DNA from: WLMZ01 sp037139095
GTDB lineage: Bacteria > Actinomycetota > Acidimicrobiia > Acidimicrobiales > Ilumatobacteraceae
Length of the DNA: 10,911 nt
Assembly: GCA_037139095.1 (NCBI GenBank)
Contig: JBAXHD010000065.1
Location: forward strand, 1-10,911
Direction: 5' to 3'
Part shown: positions 1 to 5,969 of the stretch, piece after piece
Position numbering within the stretch: the first letter of the stretch is position 1
Layout of the letters: every line of letters begins with the position of its first letter
The notes under the pieces: model-generated
What the model was told of the DNA's origin: nothing
The model's input: only the letters and a program-made list of their open reading frames with translations
Database searches by the model: none
Made by a program: the position numbers and the translations under genes

Positions 1-463
1 GCAGTCGCTTGGTGTCGTAACTTTCGGGGAAGCCCTTGCGGTTCATAATGCCGCGGTCTTCGAGCACGCGGTTGGGGTACAAGAAGCCGTCGGTTGTGAT
101 GAGCCCCACCTTTGGATGATCGGGCCAACGCGCCAGCAGTGCTTGCAGGATTCGGGCGAAGGTGCTCTTGCCCACGGCCACGCTGCCGGCCACGCCGATC
201 ACGTAGGGGACCTTCGGGCTCATCGTGCCCAAGAAGGTAGAGCTCACCTTTTGCAGGTTTTGCGTGGCGCTGACATACAGGTTCAGCAAGCGGGTGAGCG
301 AGAGATAGACCGTGGCAACTTCGTCGAGATCGATGCTCTCGTTGATGCCTCGCAACTCATCGAGATCGGCTTCTCGCAGCGTGAGTGGAGTGGCCGCACG
401 CAGCATCGCCCACTCGTCGCGATTGAAGGAGATATAGCGGCCCGACTCGGTTCCGAATGACAC
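1..463 (-). CDS. coaA: Pantothenate kinase, type I (3'-truncated by window edge)
   Basis: This enzyme phosphorylates pantothenate with ATP, the first and controlling step of coenzyme A synthesis in the cytoplasm. Reading the minus strand from GTG 463-461 gives a protein beginning MSFGTESGRYISFNRDEW, which matches the usual N-terminus of bacterial type I CoaA (Y-x-x-F-x-R-x-x-W). About 154 residues are present. The Walker A segment GVAGSVAVGKST is encoded around 132-188, followed by LITTDGFLYPN and the characteristic motif NRKGFPESYD near the window edge. These three blocks in order are diagnostic for the bacterial P-loop (PRK-like) CoaA. The C-terminal half lies beyond position 1. No Shine-Dalgarno is visible, but a -10-like hexamer sits 7 nt upstream, so the mRNA is probably leaderless. 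It is divergent from the methyltransferase gene with a 57-bp gap. Identity is very secure; the start is inferred from homology and the promoter. Confidence 0.96.
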   Translation of the reverse strand, partial: MSFGTESGRYISFNRDEWAMLRAATPLTLREADLDELRGINESIDLDEVATVYLSLTRLLNLYVSATQNLQKVSSTFLGTMSPKVPYVIGVAGSVAVGKSTFARILQALLARWPDHPKVGLITTDGFLYPNRVLEDRGIMNRKGFPESYDTKRL

Positions 464-470
464 GTTCGAA

Positions 471-476
471 ACGATA
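471..476 (-). promoter_or_regulatory. -10 element of coaA, leaderless arrangement
   Basis: On the minus strand the hexamer TATCGT (TANNNT type) ends 7 nt before the GTG start of coaA. That spacing would place the transcription start on or next to the start codon, the layout of leaderless genes common in actinobacteria. No convincing -35 box is seen. The same hexamer-to-start distance occurs at map in this window. Confidence 0.42.
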
Positions 477-514
477 GAGGTTCGATCATGCTGCGCTGCA
501 TTTCCCGACGCTCG

Positions 515-520
515 TAGCCT
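515..520 (+). promoter_or_regulatory. Possible -10 element of the methyltransferase gene
   Basis: TAGCCT fits TANNNT and directly abuts the first possible GTG at 521. If it is real, the transcript would begin near 527-530, and translation would start leaderless at the in-frame GTG 530 instead of 521. There is no Shine-Dalgarno ahead of either codon. This is weak evidence from one hexamer. Confidence 0.25.
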
Positions 521-1999
521 GTGCCCATCGTGAGTTCCCTCGTCCCTCAACAGAGCGGTTCCAACGCCTACGACGCGTCGTTGTCGGCCGACGAACGTAA
601 GCGCACCGGTGCTTGGTACACCCCCCATTCGCTCGTTGCTCATGTTGTCGAGCAGACCATCGCCCACGTGCAACCAGGCACCGTGGTGCGCGTGCTTGAT
701 CCAGCGTGCGGCGATGGACGGTTTCTGATTGAAGCTGCTCGGGTTATTCGTGCTGCCGGAGGAATCCCCCAACTCACCGGGGCCGATATCGATCTTGGTG
801 GGCTCGCTCACAGCACAACGTCCGAACAGATTGAGGCCCTGCAAGGCGACTCGCTGGAACGCGATTGGGGCGATCGACAATTCGATGTGGTGGTTGGCAA
901 CCCGCCGTTTCTGTCGCAGATGGCAAGCGCTACGGCGCGCTCGGGCCGGTCAGCATTTGGTGGCGGCCCGTACGCCGATGCGGCAGCCGATTTTCTTGCG
1001 CTGGCGGTGCGTCTCGCGCACCCCGACGGCGGCCGCGTTGGGCTCGTGCTGCCGCTGTCGTTGCTCACTGCGCGAGATGCCGGGCCCATTCGAGCGAGCA
1101 CCTTGCAGCAGGCTTCGATCAAATGGTTCTGGTCGTCGCCCGAGCATGTCTTCGACGCAATGGTGCGCACCTGTGCGGTTGGTTTCGAGCGCTTAGGTCA
1201 TGCCTCGCTCACACATTCGATCATCGAGCGAACCACCGGCGTGACTTTTCAAGCGGCACCAACCCTTGTTGATCAACACTTCGCGACCGCCAACAATCAT
1301 TGGGGTGCGCTCGTCGCCGACTCGCTCGGGCTGCCGCCGGTTCCATCGGTGCTTGCTCGTGGCGTGCTTGCCGATCACGCGCTTGTCACCGCCAACTTTC
1401 GCGATCAGTACTACGGGCTTGTTGGCGCGGTCAGCGACTCTGCCGATGGACCGCCGCTCATCACCACCGGACTGATCGATGTTGCCCAGTGCCATTGGGG
1501 CAGCGTTGCTACGCGCTTCGCCAAACAACGATTCGAGGCGCCACGCGTGGACCGATCCAAGCTGGTGCCGTTCATGCAGCGTTGGGCCGAACGCTGCCTT
1601 GTGCCGAAAGTGCTTGTTGCCACCCAAACGCATGTGCTCGAGGCGGTGGCCGACGAGTCGGGATCGTGGCTGCCGGCGGTGCCGGTCATTCGCCTTGTGC
1701 CCAACGAAGGTGTCGATGTACATGCCATTGCCGCTGTGCTCACGTCGCCGGTGGCATCGGTATCGATTGCCCAACAATCGGCGGGCAGCGGTTTGTCGGC
1801 CACCACGATGCGTGTGAGCCAACGAACCCTCAGTGCTCTGCCGTGGCCTCAGGGTGATTTGTCGCGGGCCATCAGCGCGCTGCGCGCCGGAGACATCGAG
1901 GCGTGCGGCCAAGCCGTAGACGCAGCGTTCGGTGTTGATGACGACGACCTGTTTGCTTGGTGGCTCAACGGTGTTGAGCACCAGCGTTCGCGGCGCTGA
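521..1999 (+). CDS. N6-adenine DNA methyltransferase, TaqI/Eco57I-like, stand-alone
   Basis: This is probably a class I SAM-dependent enzyme that methylates the N6 of adenine in a specific DNA site. From GTG 521 it has 492 residues. The N-terminal signature RTGAWYTP (28-35) is motif X of gamma-type adenine methylases. VLDPACGDGRFL (58-69) is motif I, which binds SAM. GADID (87-91) and QGDSL (108-112) follow, and GNPPF (126-130) is the catalytic motif IV. The C-terminal part, roughly 290-445, has no catalytic motif. It includes a segment (QQSAGSGLSATTMRVSQRTL, ending LPWP) reminiscent of target-recognition domains of Type IIG/TaqI and HsdS proteins. No nuclease domain is seen, and no nuclease gene is nearby. 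It sits alone between coaA and map. The start could also be GTG 530. The family is clear; whether it is an orphan regulator or a restriction remnant is unknown. Confidence 0.85.
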   Translation: MPIVSSLVPQQSGSNAYDASLSADERKRTGAWYTPHSLVAHVVEQTIAHVQPGTVVRVLDPACGDGRFLIEAARVIRAAGGIPQLTGADIDLGGLAHSTTSEQIEALQGDSLERDWGDRQFDVVVGNPPFLSQMASATARSGRSAFGGGPYADAAADFLALAVRLAHPDGGRVGLVLPLSLLTARDAGPIRASTLQQASIKWFWSSPEHVFDAMVRTCAVGFERLGHASLTHSIIERTTGVTFQAAPTLVDQHFATANNHWGALVADSLGLPPVPSVLARGVLADHALVTANFRDQYYGLVGAVSDSADGPPLITTGLIDVAQCHWGSVATRFAKQRFEAPRVDRSKLVPFMQRWAERCLVPKVLVATQTHVLEAVADESGSWLPAVPVIRLVPNEGVDVHAIAAVLTSPVASVSIAQQSAGSGLSATTMRVSQRTLSALPWPQGDLSRAISALRAGDIEACGQAVDAAFGVDDDDLFAWWLNGVEHQRSRR

Positions 2000-2030
2000 C
2001 TCAGCAGCGAGACCACGCTCTACGACGCGT

Positions 2031-3011
2031 CTAGCGAGACCAAGGAGCCGTGGGTGATACGGCTCCTTCGCCGCCGGTAAGCACATCGAACCCATCGTCG
2101 GTCACCAAAATGGTGTGCTCGAATTGGGCAGTGCGCTTGCCGTCGGCGGTGACCGCGGTCCAGTCGTCGTCCCACATGCGGTGCTGCCATGTGCCAAGCG
2201 TGATCATCGGCTCGATGGTGAAGGTCATGCCTGGCCGCATGATGGTGTTGGCCCTCGAGTCGTAGTAGTGCAGGATCTGAATATCGGTGTGAAATTGCTC
2301 GCCAATGCCGTGTCCGATGAACGCACGAACCACCCCGTAGCGGTGGGGCTTGGCGTGTGTCTCGATGGCTTTACCGATGTCGCTCACCGGCCGATCGGGG
2401 CGCACGGCCTCGATGCCCTTCCACATGCATTCTTCGGCGACCTTGACCAAGTTGCGGCTGGCCTCGTCGACATCGCCTACCAAGAATGTTGCGTTGGTAT
2501 CGCCGTGAACGCCGCCGATGTACGCGGTGACATCGAGGTTGATGATGTCGCCATCAAGCAAGGCACGTGAGTCGGGGATGCCATGGCAGATCACTTCGTT
2601 CACGCTGGTGCACACGCTCTTGCGGTAGCCGCCGTAGTTCAGTGGGCTGGGATATGCACCGGCGTCGATGGTGAGCTGATGCACATAGGCATCAATCTCG
2701 TCGGTCGTGATTCCGGGCCGCACCATCTCGCCAGCGAGTCGCAGAATTTCGGCGCCGAGCTTGCCTGCGTGACGCATGCGCTCGATGATCTCTGGGGTCT
2801 TGACTCGTGGCTCGCTCCAGCGCACGATCTGGCCCGAATCGGCGTAGCTCGGGCGAACGATGTGTTCGGGCACGGGCCGATAGGGACTGATTTCTCCCTG
2901 CACAACCCGGCCTTCGAGTGGCTTGTGGCAACGCTTGTATTTGCGGCCGCTGCCACACCAACAAGCATCGTTTGCTTGGGGCAAATCCCGAGGTTGGACC
3001 GACGTCGACAT
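2031..3011 (-). CDS. map: Type I methionine aminopeptidase with N-terminal SEC-C zinc motif
   Basis: This enzyme removes the initiator methionine from nascent proteins, using a two-metal centre in the cytoplasm. It is 326 residues from ATG 3011-3009. The N-terminus carries CWCGSGRKYKRCH (17-29), a SEC-C zinc-binding motif (C17, C19, C28, H29) that in some bacterial MetAPs extends the core and may help ribosome docking. The pita-bread core holds every expected ligand: H143 (VICHGIP), D160 and D171 (INLDVTAY, GVHGDTNATF), H234 (FIGHGIG), H241, E267 (TIEPM) and E298 (QFEHT). The protein is therefore predicted active. It is longer than E. coli Map (264 residues) because of the extension of about 65 residues. 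No Shine-Dalgarno is visible; a -10-like hexamer 7 nt upstream suggests a leaderless mRNA. It converges with the methyltransferase gene, and its last codons form a hairpin. Confidence 0.97.
   Translation of the reverse strand: MSTSVQPRDLPQANDACWCGSGRKYKRCHKPLEGRVVQGEISPYRPVPEHIVRPSYADSGQIVRWSEPRVKTPEIIERMRHAGKLGAEILRLAGEMVRPGITTDEIDAYVHQLTIDAGAYPSPLNYGGYRKSVCTSVNEVICHGIPDSRALLDGDIINLDVTAYIGGVHGDTNATFLVGDVDEASRNLVKVAEECMWKGIEAVRPDRPVSDIGKAIETHAKPHRYGVVRAFIGHGIGEQFHTDIQILHYYDSRANTIMRPGMTFTIEPMITLGTWQHRMWDDDWTAVTADGKRTAQFEHTILVTDDGFDVLTGGEGAVSPTAPWSR
2042..2068. terminator. Hairpin between convergent methyltransferase and map genes
   Basis: AAGGAGCCGT (2042-2051) pairs perfectly with ACGGCTCCTT (2059-2068) around a 7-nt loop, a 10-bp stem. 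It begins 42 nt after the methyltransferase stop. It also lies inside the last codons of map on the other strand. There is no T-run after the stem on either strand, so it would be a U-less terminator of the kind reported in actinobacteria, or a block against antisense transcription. The stem is seen directly; the function is inferred. Confidence 0.5.
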
Positions 3012-3018
3012 GGCTCAG

Positions 3019-3024
3019 AGACTA
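3019..3024 (-). promoter_or_regulatory. -10 element of map, leaderless arrangement
   Basis: TAGTCT on the minus strand ends 7 nt before the ATG of map, so transcription would start at or beside the A of the start codon. There is no Shine-Dalgarno in the short gap. A -35 box is not recognisable. Confidence 0.4.
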
Positions 3025-3073
3025 CGCCGCGAAACGCCCTACCTCACGCGTAGAGGGCTCTCACGTGCTTGTG

Positions 3074-3100
3074 AAATTCGACTTCGGAGCGCGCGAATTT
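3074..3100. repeat. Inverted repeat, possible operator
   Basis: AAATTCG (3074-3080) and CGAATTT (3094-3100) are perfect inverted copies separated by 13 bp, so their centres are 20 bp apart. AT-rich arms in a GC-rich divergent region, about two helical turns apart, are compatible with a dimeric repressor site. They could also be the arms of a loose hairpin. The repeat is seen directly; the operator role is a guess. Confidence 0.35.
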
Positions 3101-3102
3101 GT

Positions 3103-3117
3103 GGCTCAGCTTGAGCC
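3103..3117. repeat. Short hairpin GGCTCA-GCT-TGAGCC
   Basis: A 6-bp perfect stem with a 3-nt loop is followed by TTTG on the plus strand. It lies directly after the inverted repeat of 3074-3100. It could be a minor transcription barrier upstream of the Tad operon, but it is short enough to occur by chance. Confidence 0.25.
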
Positions 3118-3246
3118 TTTGCAGAGATTCGTGGATCGATCTGAGCTGAATGGACTAGTTGAACACGCGTTTTCCATTCGTAGACCTGAAGAGCACACGA
3201 GTTCGCTGAGGCGGCTGGTGTGTTCCATCCCCTGGCGGGGCTACAA

Positions 3247-3252
3247 GGGAGG
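3247..3252 (+). promoter_or_regulatory. Ribosome binding site of the Tad operon's first gene
   Basis: GGGAGG with a 5-nt spacer precedes GTG 3258. It is a strong Shine-Dalgarno and decides this start for the SAF-domain gene over internal ATG codons. Confidence 0.85.
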
Positions 3253-3257
3253 TATCC

Positions 3258-3941
3258 GTGGCGGAGCGGATCGAAGCAATGTCGACGCGTGCTGCGCGTC
3301 GGCCCCAAGGTGTTCGGTCAGCGGCGGCTGGCCGGGTACCCCGAGCAGCGGCTCAGACACAACGGTCGCGGCCGTTGCGTGTGCCCGAACTTGTTGTGGG
3401 CGTGGTGCTCGTTGCTGGCTGTGCGTTGCTCGCGGTGATGTTCAGCTCACGAAGCAATGCGACCACCACTGTTGTGGTTGCGTCTCGCTCGGTCGCCCGT
3501 GGCAGCGCCATCGTGGCAGCCGATCTCAAGGGTGCCGAGATGGCAGGAGTAACCGCTGCGATGGTTCGGGGCAGCAAGGCAGTCGACCTGATTGGTCAGG
3601 TTGCGCTGGTCGATATTGCTGCAGACTCGCCATTGACTCAGTCGTTGGTCACGGCCGCTGCACCACTGCTTGCCGGCGAGGCCCTCACGAGCATGGCCTT
3701 GGCCCCAGGGCAACTGCCGCCCGATCTTGCGCCGAACGATCACGTGCGAGTTGTGGTCACTTCAGTTGGGGTCGCGGGTGAGACCCAAGCCACGTTGCTC
3801 GAAGAGCAAGCGATCGTGTGGTCCGTGTCTCTGGCGCCAGATGCCACCTCAACAATCGTGACCGTCCGTGGACCAATCTCGCTGTCGAGTGCCGTTGCCT
3901 CGGCCTCGAAGGTGCAACTCGCCAGAGTTGGTGATCGTTGA
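3258..3941 (+). CDS. cpaB: SAF-domain membrane protein, CpaB/RcpC-like, Tad pilus assembly
   Basis: This is a predicted single-pass membrane protein of 227 residues. A basic, Arg/Ala-rich cytoplasmic N-terminus (1-42) precedes one membrane helix at about 43-62 (PELVVGVVLVAGCALLAVMF). The exterior part starts with a SAF-like domain at about 71-132, containing VVVASRSVARGSAIVAADL and later GQVALVDIAADSPLTQSLV. A second SAF/RcpC-like stretch follows from about 139 (GEALTSMALAPGQLPPDLAPNDHVRVVV). CpaB/RcpC proteins assist Tad pilus assembly at the cell envelope and may bind peptidoglycan or carbohydrate. In secretin-less Gram-positive loci, as here, a short SAF protein commonly stands at the operon head. 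Translation from GTG 3258 is supported by an excellent Shine-Dalgarno. The next gene starts 1 nt after its stop. The family call rests on the SAF pattern, the TM and the operon; the exact role is inferred. Confidence 0.8.
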   Translation: MAERIEAMSTRAARRPQGVRSAAAGRVPRAAAQTQRSRPLRVPELVVGVVLVAGCALLAVMFSSRSNATTTVVVASRSVARGSAIVAADLKGAEMAGVTAAMVRGSKAVDLIGQVALVDIAADSPLTQSLVTAAAPLLAGEALTSMALAPGQLPPDLAPNDHVRVVVTSVGVAGETQATLLEEQAIVWSVSLAPDATSTIVTVRGPISLSSAVASASKVQLARVGDR

Positions 3942-3942
3942 T

Positions 3943-4656
3943 ATGCCTCTCATTGCAGTTGGCACAGTGAACGGTTCCTCCGGCGCAACAACCCTTGCGT
4001 ACGATCTCGCCGCCCGCGCTGGCAGCGACGTCCTTCTCATCGAAGCCGATCCCGATGGTGGCTGCCTAGCCGCTCGACTCGATATTGCGCTGAAACCCGG
4101 CCTGATGGAACTCGCTGGTGCGGCGCGTACTGGCATTGATGCCCAAGACGTTTGGCGCTACGCGCAAACCACGCGTGACGGCGTCGCTGTTGTCGTTGCG
4201 CATCCTTCGGCCGAGCAAACGAATGCGGCCCTGCGTGCCGCGCTAGGACACGTGATGTCGGCGGTCGCACGTCTAAATACCACCGTCGTTGTCGACATCG
4301 GTCGCATTCGGCCCGGCTCTGCGTCGCTTGCCGCGGCCGCCTCGGCGGACCACACAATTGTTGTTTCGAATAACTCAGTCGAGTCGGTCGTTGCGTTGGC
4401 GCACCGGTCGCAGCTACTCAGCGCTTGTGCCTCGCCGTTGGTGGTGCTGAATAACGCTCAGCCATACGGCGTGAGCGAGGTTGCCGATGCAGTGCAACAG
4501 CGCGTGTGGGGTGTTATCGCAGCGGCGCGAACGCAACGTCAGCAACGCTCACGTACGGCAGCGGTTTATTCGCTCCTTGATGAGTTGCGTGCCTCGCACG
4601 ATGGCGATGCTCTTTGCGACGCTGCGATCGAGTCCCCCATTCGGGTGACGGCATGA
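3943..4656 (+). CDS. cpaE: CpaE/TadZ-like MinD-family protein with degenerate Walker A
   Basis: This is a 237-residue cytoplasmic protein of the ParA/MinD fold. CpaE/TadZ proteins localise the Tad machine in the cell. The N-terminus begins with a P-loop-like stretch GTVNGSSGATT (7-17). Compared with the deviant Walker A of MinD (KGGxGKTT), both lysine positions are replaced (N10 and A15). The A' region VLLIEADPDGG (30-40, D36) and the Walker B-like VVVDIGRI (115-122, D118) remain. LAARLDIALKPGLMELAGAAR (from residue 42) resembles actinobacterial Tad-locus members, which usually read KGSPGVTT at the P-loop. There is no N-terminal receiver domain. Start ATG 3943 lies 1 nt past the upstream stop; GTG 3931 is an alternative that adds four residues. 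The end overlaps the next start as ATGA. The family is likely; ATP hydrolysis is doubtful. Confidence 0.78.
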   Translation: MPLIAVGTVNGSSGATTLAYDLAARAGSDVLLIEADPDGGCLAARLDIALKPGLMELAGAARTGIDAQDVWRYAQTTRDGVAVVVAHPSAEQTNAALRAALGHVMSAVARLNTTVVVDIGRIRPGSASLAAAASADHTIVVSNNSVESVVALAHRSQLLSACASPLVVLNNAQPYGVSEVADAVQQRVWGVIAAARTQRQQRSRTAAVYSLLDELRASHDGDALCDAAIESPIRVTA

Positions 4657-5969
4657 TCACCATCGACCAGCAGCTTGTGGTCACCATTTCGCAAGCCGTC
4701 AGCGAGGCCCTCGCCGACCAACGCATTGAGCGCAGCGCTTCGGTGCAGCCAGCGCTCGACCTCGCCACCGAGCGCGAGTTCGCCCGACGCGTCGTGGGCA
4801 ATCATCTCGACTCGCTCGCAGCGCGTCACCTCGCTGGCGGGGTCGAAACGCTGTCGAGCGAAGGTGAGGCTCAAATCGCCGATGCAGTGCTTGCTCGGGT
4901 GCTCGGACTTGGACGCATCCAGCCGCTGCTCGATTCGCCAGAGATCAACGACATCCACATTCGCGGTTCGGCATCCACATGGGTCAAGACCGTCGATGGT
5001 CGCCGCATTTCGTGTGCGCCAGTGGTCGACTCCGACGAAGAGCTGGTCGATTTGGTGCGCCTCGTCGCAGCCCGTGCCGGCCGCAGCGAGCGCCGCTTTG
5101 ATGCAGCAAATCCTGAGCTCAACATCCAGTTGCCCGATGGCTCGCGTTTGTTCGCGACGATGGAAGTCAGTGCGCGGCCAAGCGTGATCATTCGTAAGCA
5201 TCGGTTCGAGCTGAGTTCGCTTCGCGAGCTCGAGGACAATGGGCTTCTCGACGAAGGCCTCACCGAATTCCTTGCTGCTGCAGTTCGCGCCAAGCGCAAC
5301 ATGGTGATCGCCGGTGGAACGGGCAGTGGCAAGACAACGTTGTTGCGTGCGTTGCTCAACGAGGTGCCACAGGACGAACGCATTGTCACGATCGAAGACG
5401 CATACGAGCTCGGTCTCGACCGCTTCGAAGAGCTGCATCCCGACTACGACATGTTGCAAAGTAGGCCAGCCAATATCGAAGGCCGCGGAGCGATCACGAT
5501 GGTCGATCTCACCCGCATGGCGTTACGGATGGACCCTGATCGGGTTGTCATTGGTGAGGTTCGCGGACCAGAAGCGTTCCCCATGTTGATGGCGATGAGT
5601 CAAGGCAACAACGGGTCGATGTGCACGATGCACGCCGACTCGAGCCGAACCGTTTTCCCGAAGCTGGCCGCGTATGTCTCAATGGCCGAATTGGGCTTGC
5701 CCGTCGACACAGTGAACCTGTTGTTGGCCACGGCGCTTCACTTCGTCGTGCATATCGAAACCATCGCTGGAGTTCGTCGCGTCACCAGCATCCGCGAGGT
5801 CGTTGATGCCGATGGAGCGCAGATCGTGTCTAACGAAGTCTTCAAGCCTGGCCTCGACGGTCGCGCGGTGCCCGGGTATCCACTTCGCTCGACAACGTTG
5901 GCGCTGCTTGAGGCGCACGGCTTCGATGCCGCCTACCTCGACAAGCCCGAAGGGTGGTGGGTTCCGTGA
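4653..5969 (+). CDS. tadA: Tad pilus assembly ATPase TadA/CpaF
   Basis: This is the hexameric type II/IV secretion ATPase that powers pilus or pseudopilus assembly from the cytoplasmic face of the membrane. It is 438 residues, a normal CpaF length. The N-terminal part (about 70-180) has the CpaF pattern GRIQPLLDSPEINDIHI (87-103) and RPSVIIRK (175-182). The motor part has Walker A GGTGSGKTT (221-229, K227), the Asp box TIEDAYEL (246-253), Walker B RVVIGEVRGPEA (297-308, E302) and the His box with H327 in TMHADS. All catalytic elements are intact. Start ATG 4653 overlaps the stop of the CpaE-like gene as ATGA, which implies translational coupling; an upstream in-frame TTG (4614) is unlikely. 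Its own stop overlaps the tadB GTG. TadB and TadC directly follow, as expected of the platform partners. Confidence 0.97.
   Translation: MITIDQQLVVTISQAVSEALADQRIERSASVQPALDLATEREFARRVVGNHLDSLAARHLAGGVETLSSEGEAQIADAVLARVLGLGRIQPLLDSPEINDIHIRGSASTWVKTVDGRRISCAPVVDSDEELVDLVRLVAARAGRSERRFDAANPELNIQLPDGSRLFATMEVSARPSVIIRKHRFELSSLRELEDNGLLDEGLTEFLAAAVRAKRNMVIAGGTGSGKTTLLRALLNEVPQDERIVTIEDAYELGLDRFEELHPDYDMLQSRPANIEGRGAITMVDLTRMALRMDPDRVVIGEVRGPEAFPMLMAMSQGNNGSMCTMHADSSRTVFPKLAAYVSMAELGLPVDTVNLLLATALHFVVHIETIAGVRRVTSIREVVDADGAQIVSNEVFKPGLDGRAVPGYPLRSTTLALLEAHGFDAAYLDKPEGWWVP

Larger units (their letters stand above)
3012..3257. other. Divergent intergenic region upstream of the Tad operon
   Basis: These 246 bp separate map from the pilus operon and should hold both promoters. 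For the plus strand, the only -35-like candidate I see is TTGAAC (3159-3164), followed 16 nt later by the poor -10 TAGACC (3181-3186). No TANNNT hexamer is evident on that strand. An inverted repeat (3074-3100), a small hairpin (3103-3117) and the ribosome binding site (3247-3252) are listed separately. No convincing coding potential, tRNA or known riboswitch is seen. Confidence 0.6.

Noticed and set aside
116..460. Plus-strand frame over the coaA region
   Set aside because: The minus strand encodes the pantothenate kinase P-loop and the KGFPESYD motif over the same bases.
283..528. Minus-strand frame with an ATG start at the head of coaA
   Set aside because: It is in a different frame from the CoaA blocks. 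The true CoaA frame has no ATG here and is best started at GTG 463.
2007..2042. 9-bp direct repeat GCGAGACCA (2007-2015 and 2034-2042), possible attachment site
   Set aside because: Too short, with no integrase, tRNA or mobile element nearby; chance is sufficient.
1193..2095. 300-codon open frame on the minus strand opposite the methyltransferase
   Set aside because: It lies antisense to a gene with clear catalytic motifs, is rich in Arg/His/Gly without family motifs, and runs into the map 3' end. Long antisense frames are expected in GC-rich DNA.
3012..3257. Riboswitch, such as a cyclic-di-GMP aptamer, ahead of the pilus operon
   Set aside because: I could not find the conserved GEMM core segments. 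Only simple dyads are present.
3039..3308. Possible small minus-strand gene filling the map/SAF intergenic region
   Set aside because: The product has no recognisable features, runs into the SAF gene, and would remove the space needed for both divergent promoters.
2918..3781. 287-codon plus-strand frame spanning the map start and the SAF gene
   Set aside because: The product is Cys/Arg/Gly-rich with no domain and overlaps two well-supported genes. The SAF frame has a strong Shine-Dalgarno and a membrane helix.
4566..5459. 297-codon open frame on the minus strand opposite tadA
   Set aside because: The tadA sense frame has Walker A and Asp boxes across this stretch. The antisense product has no recognisable domain and no ribosome binding site.
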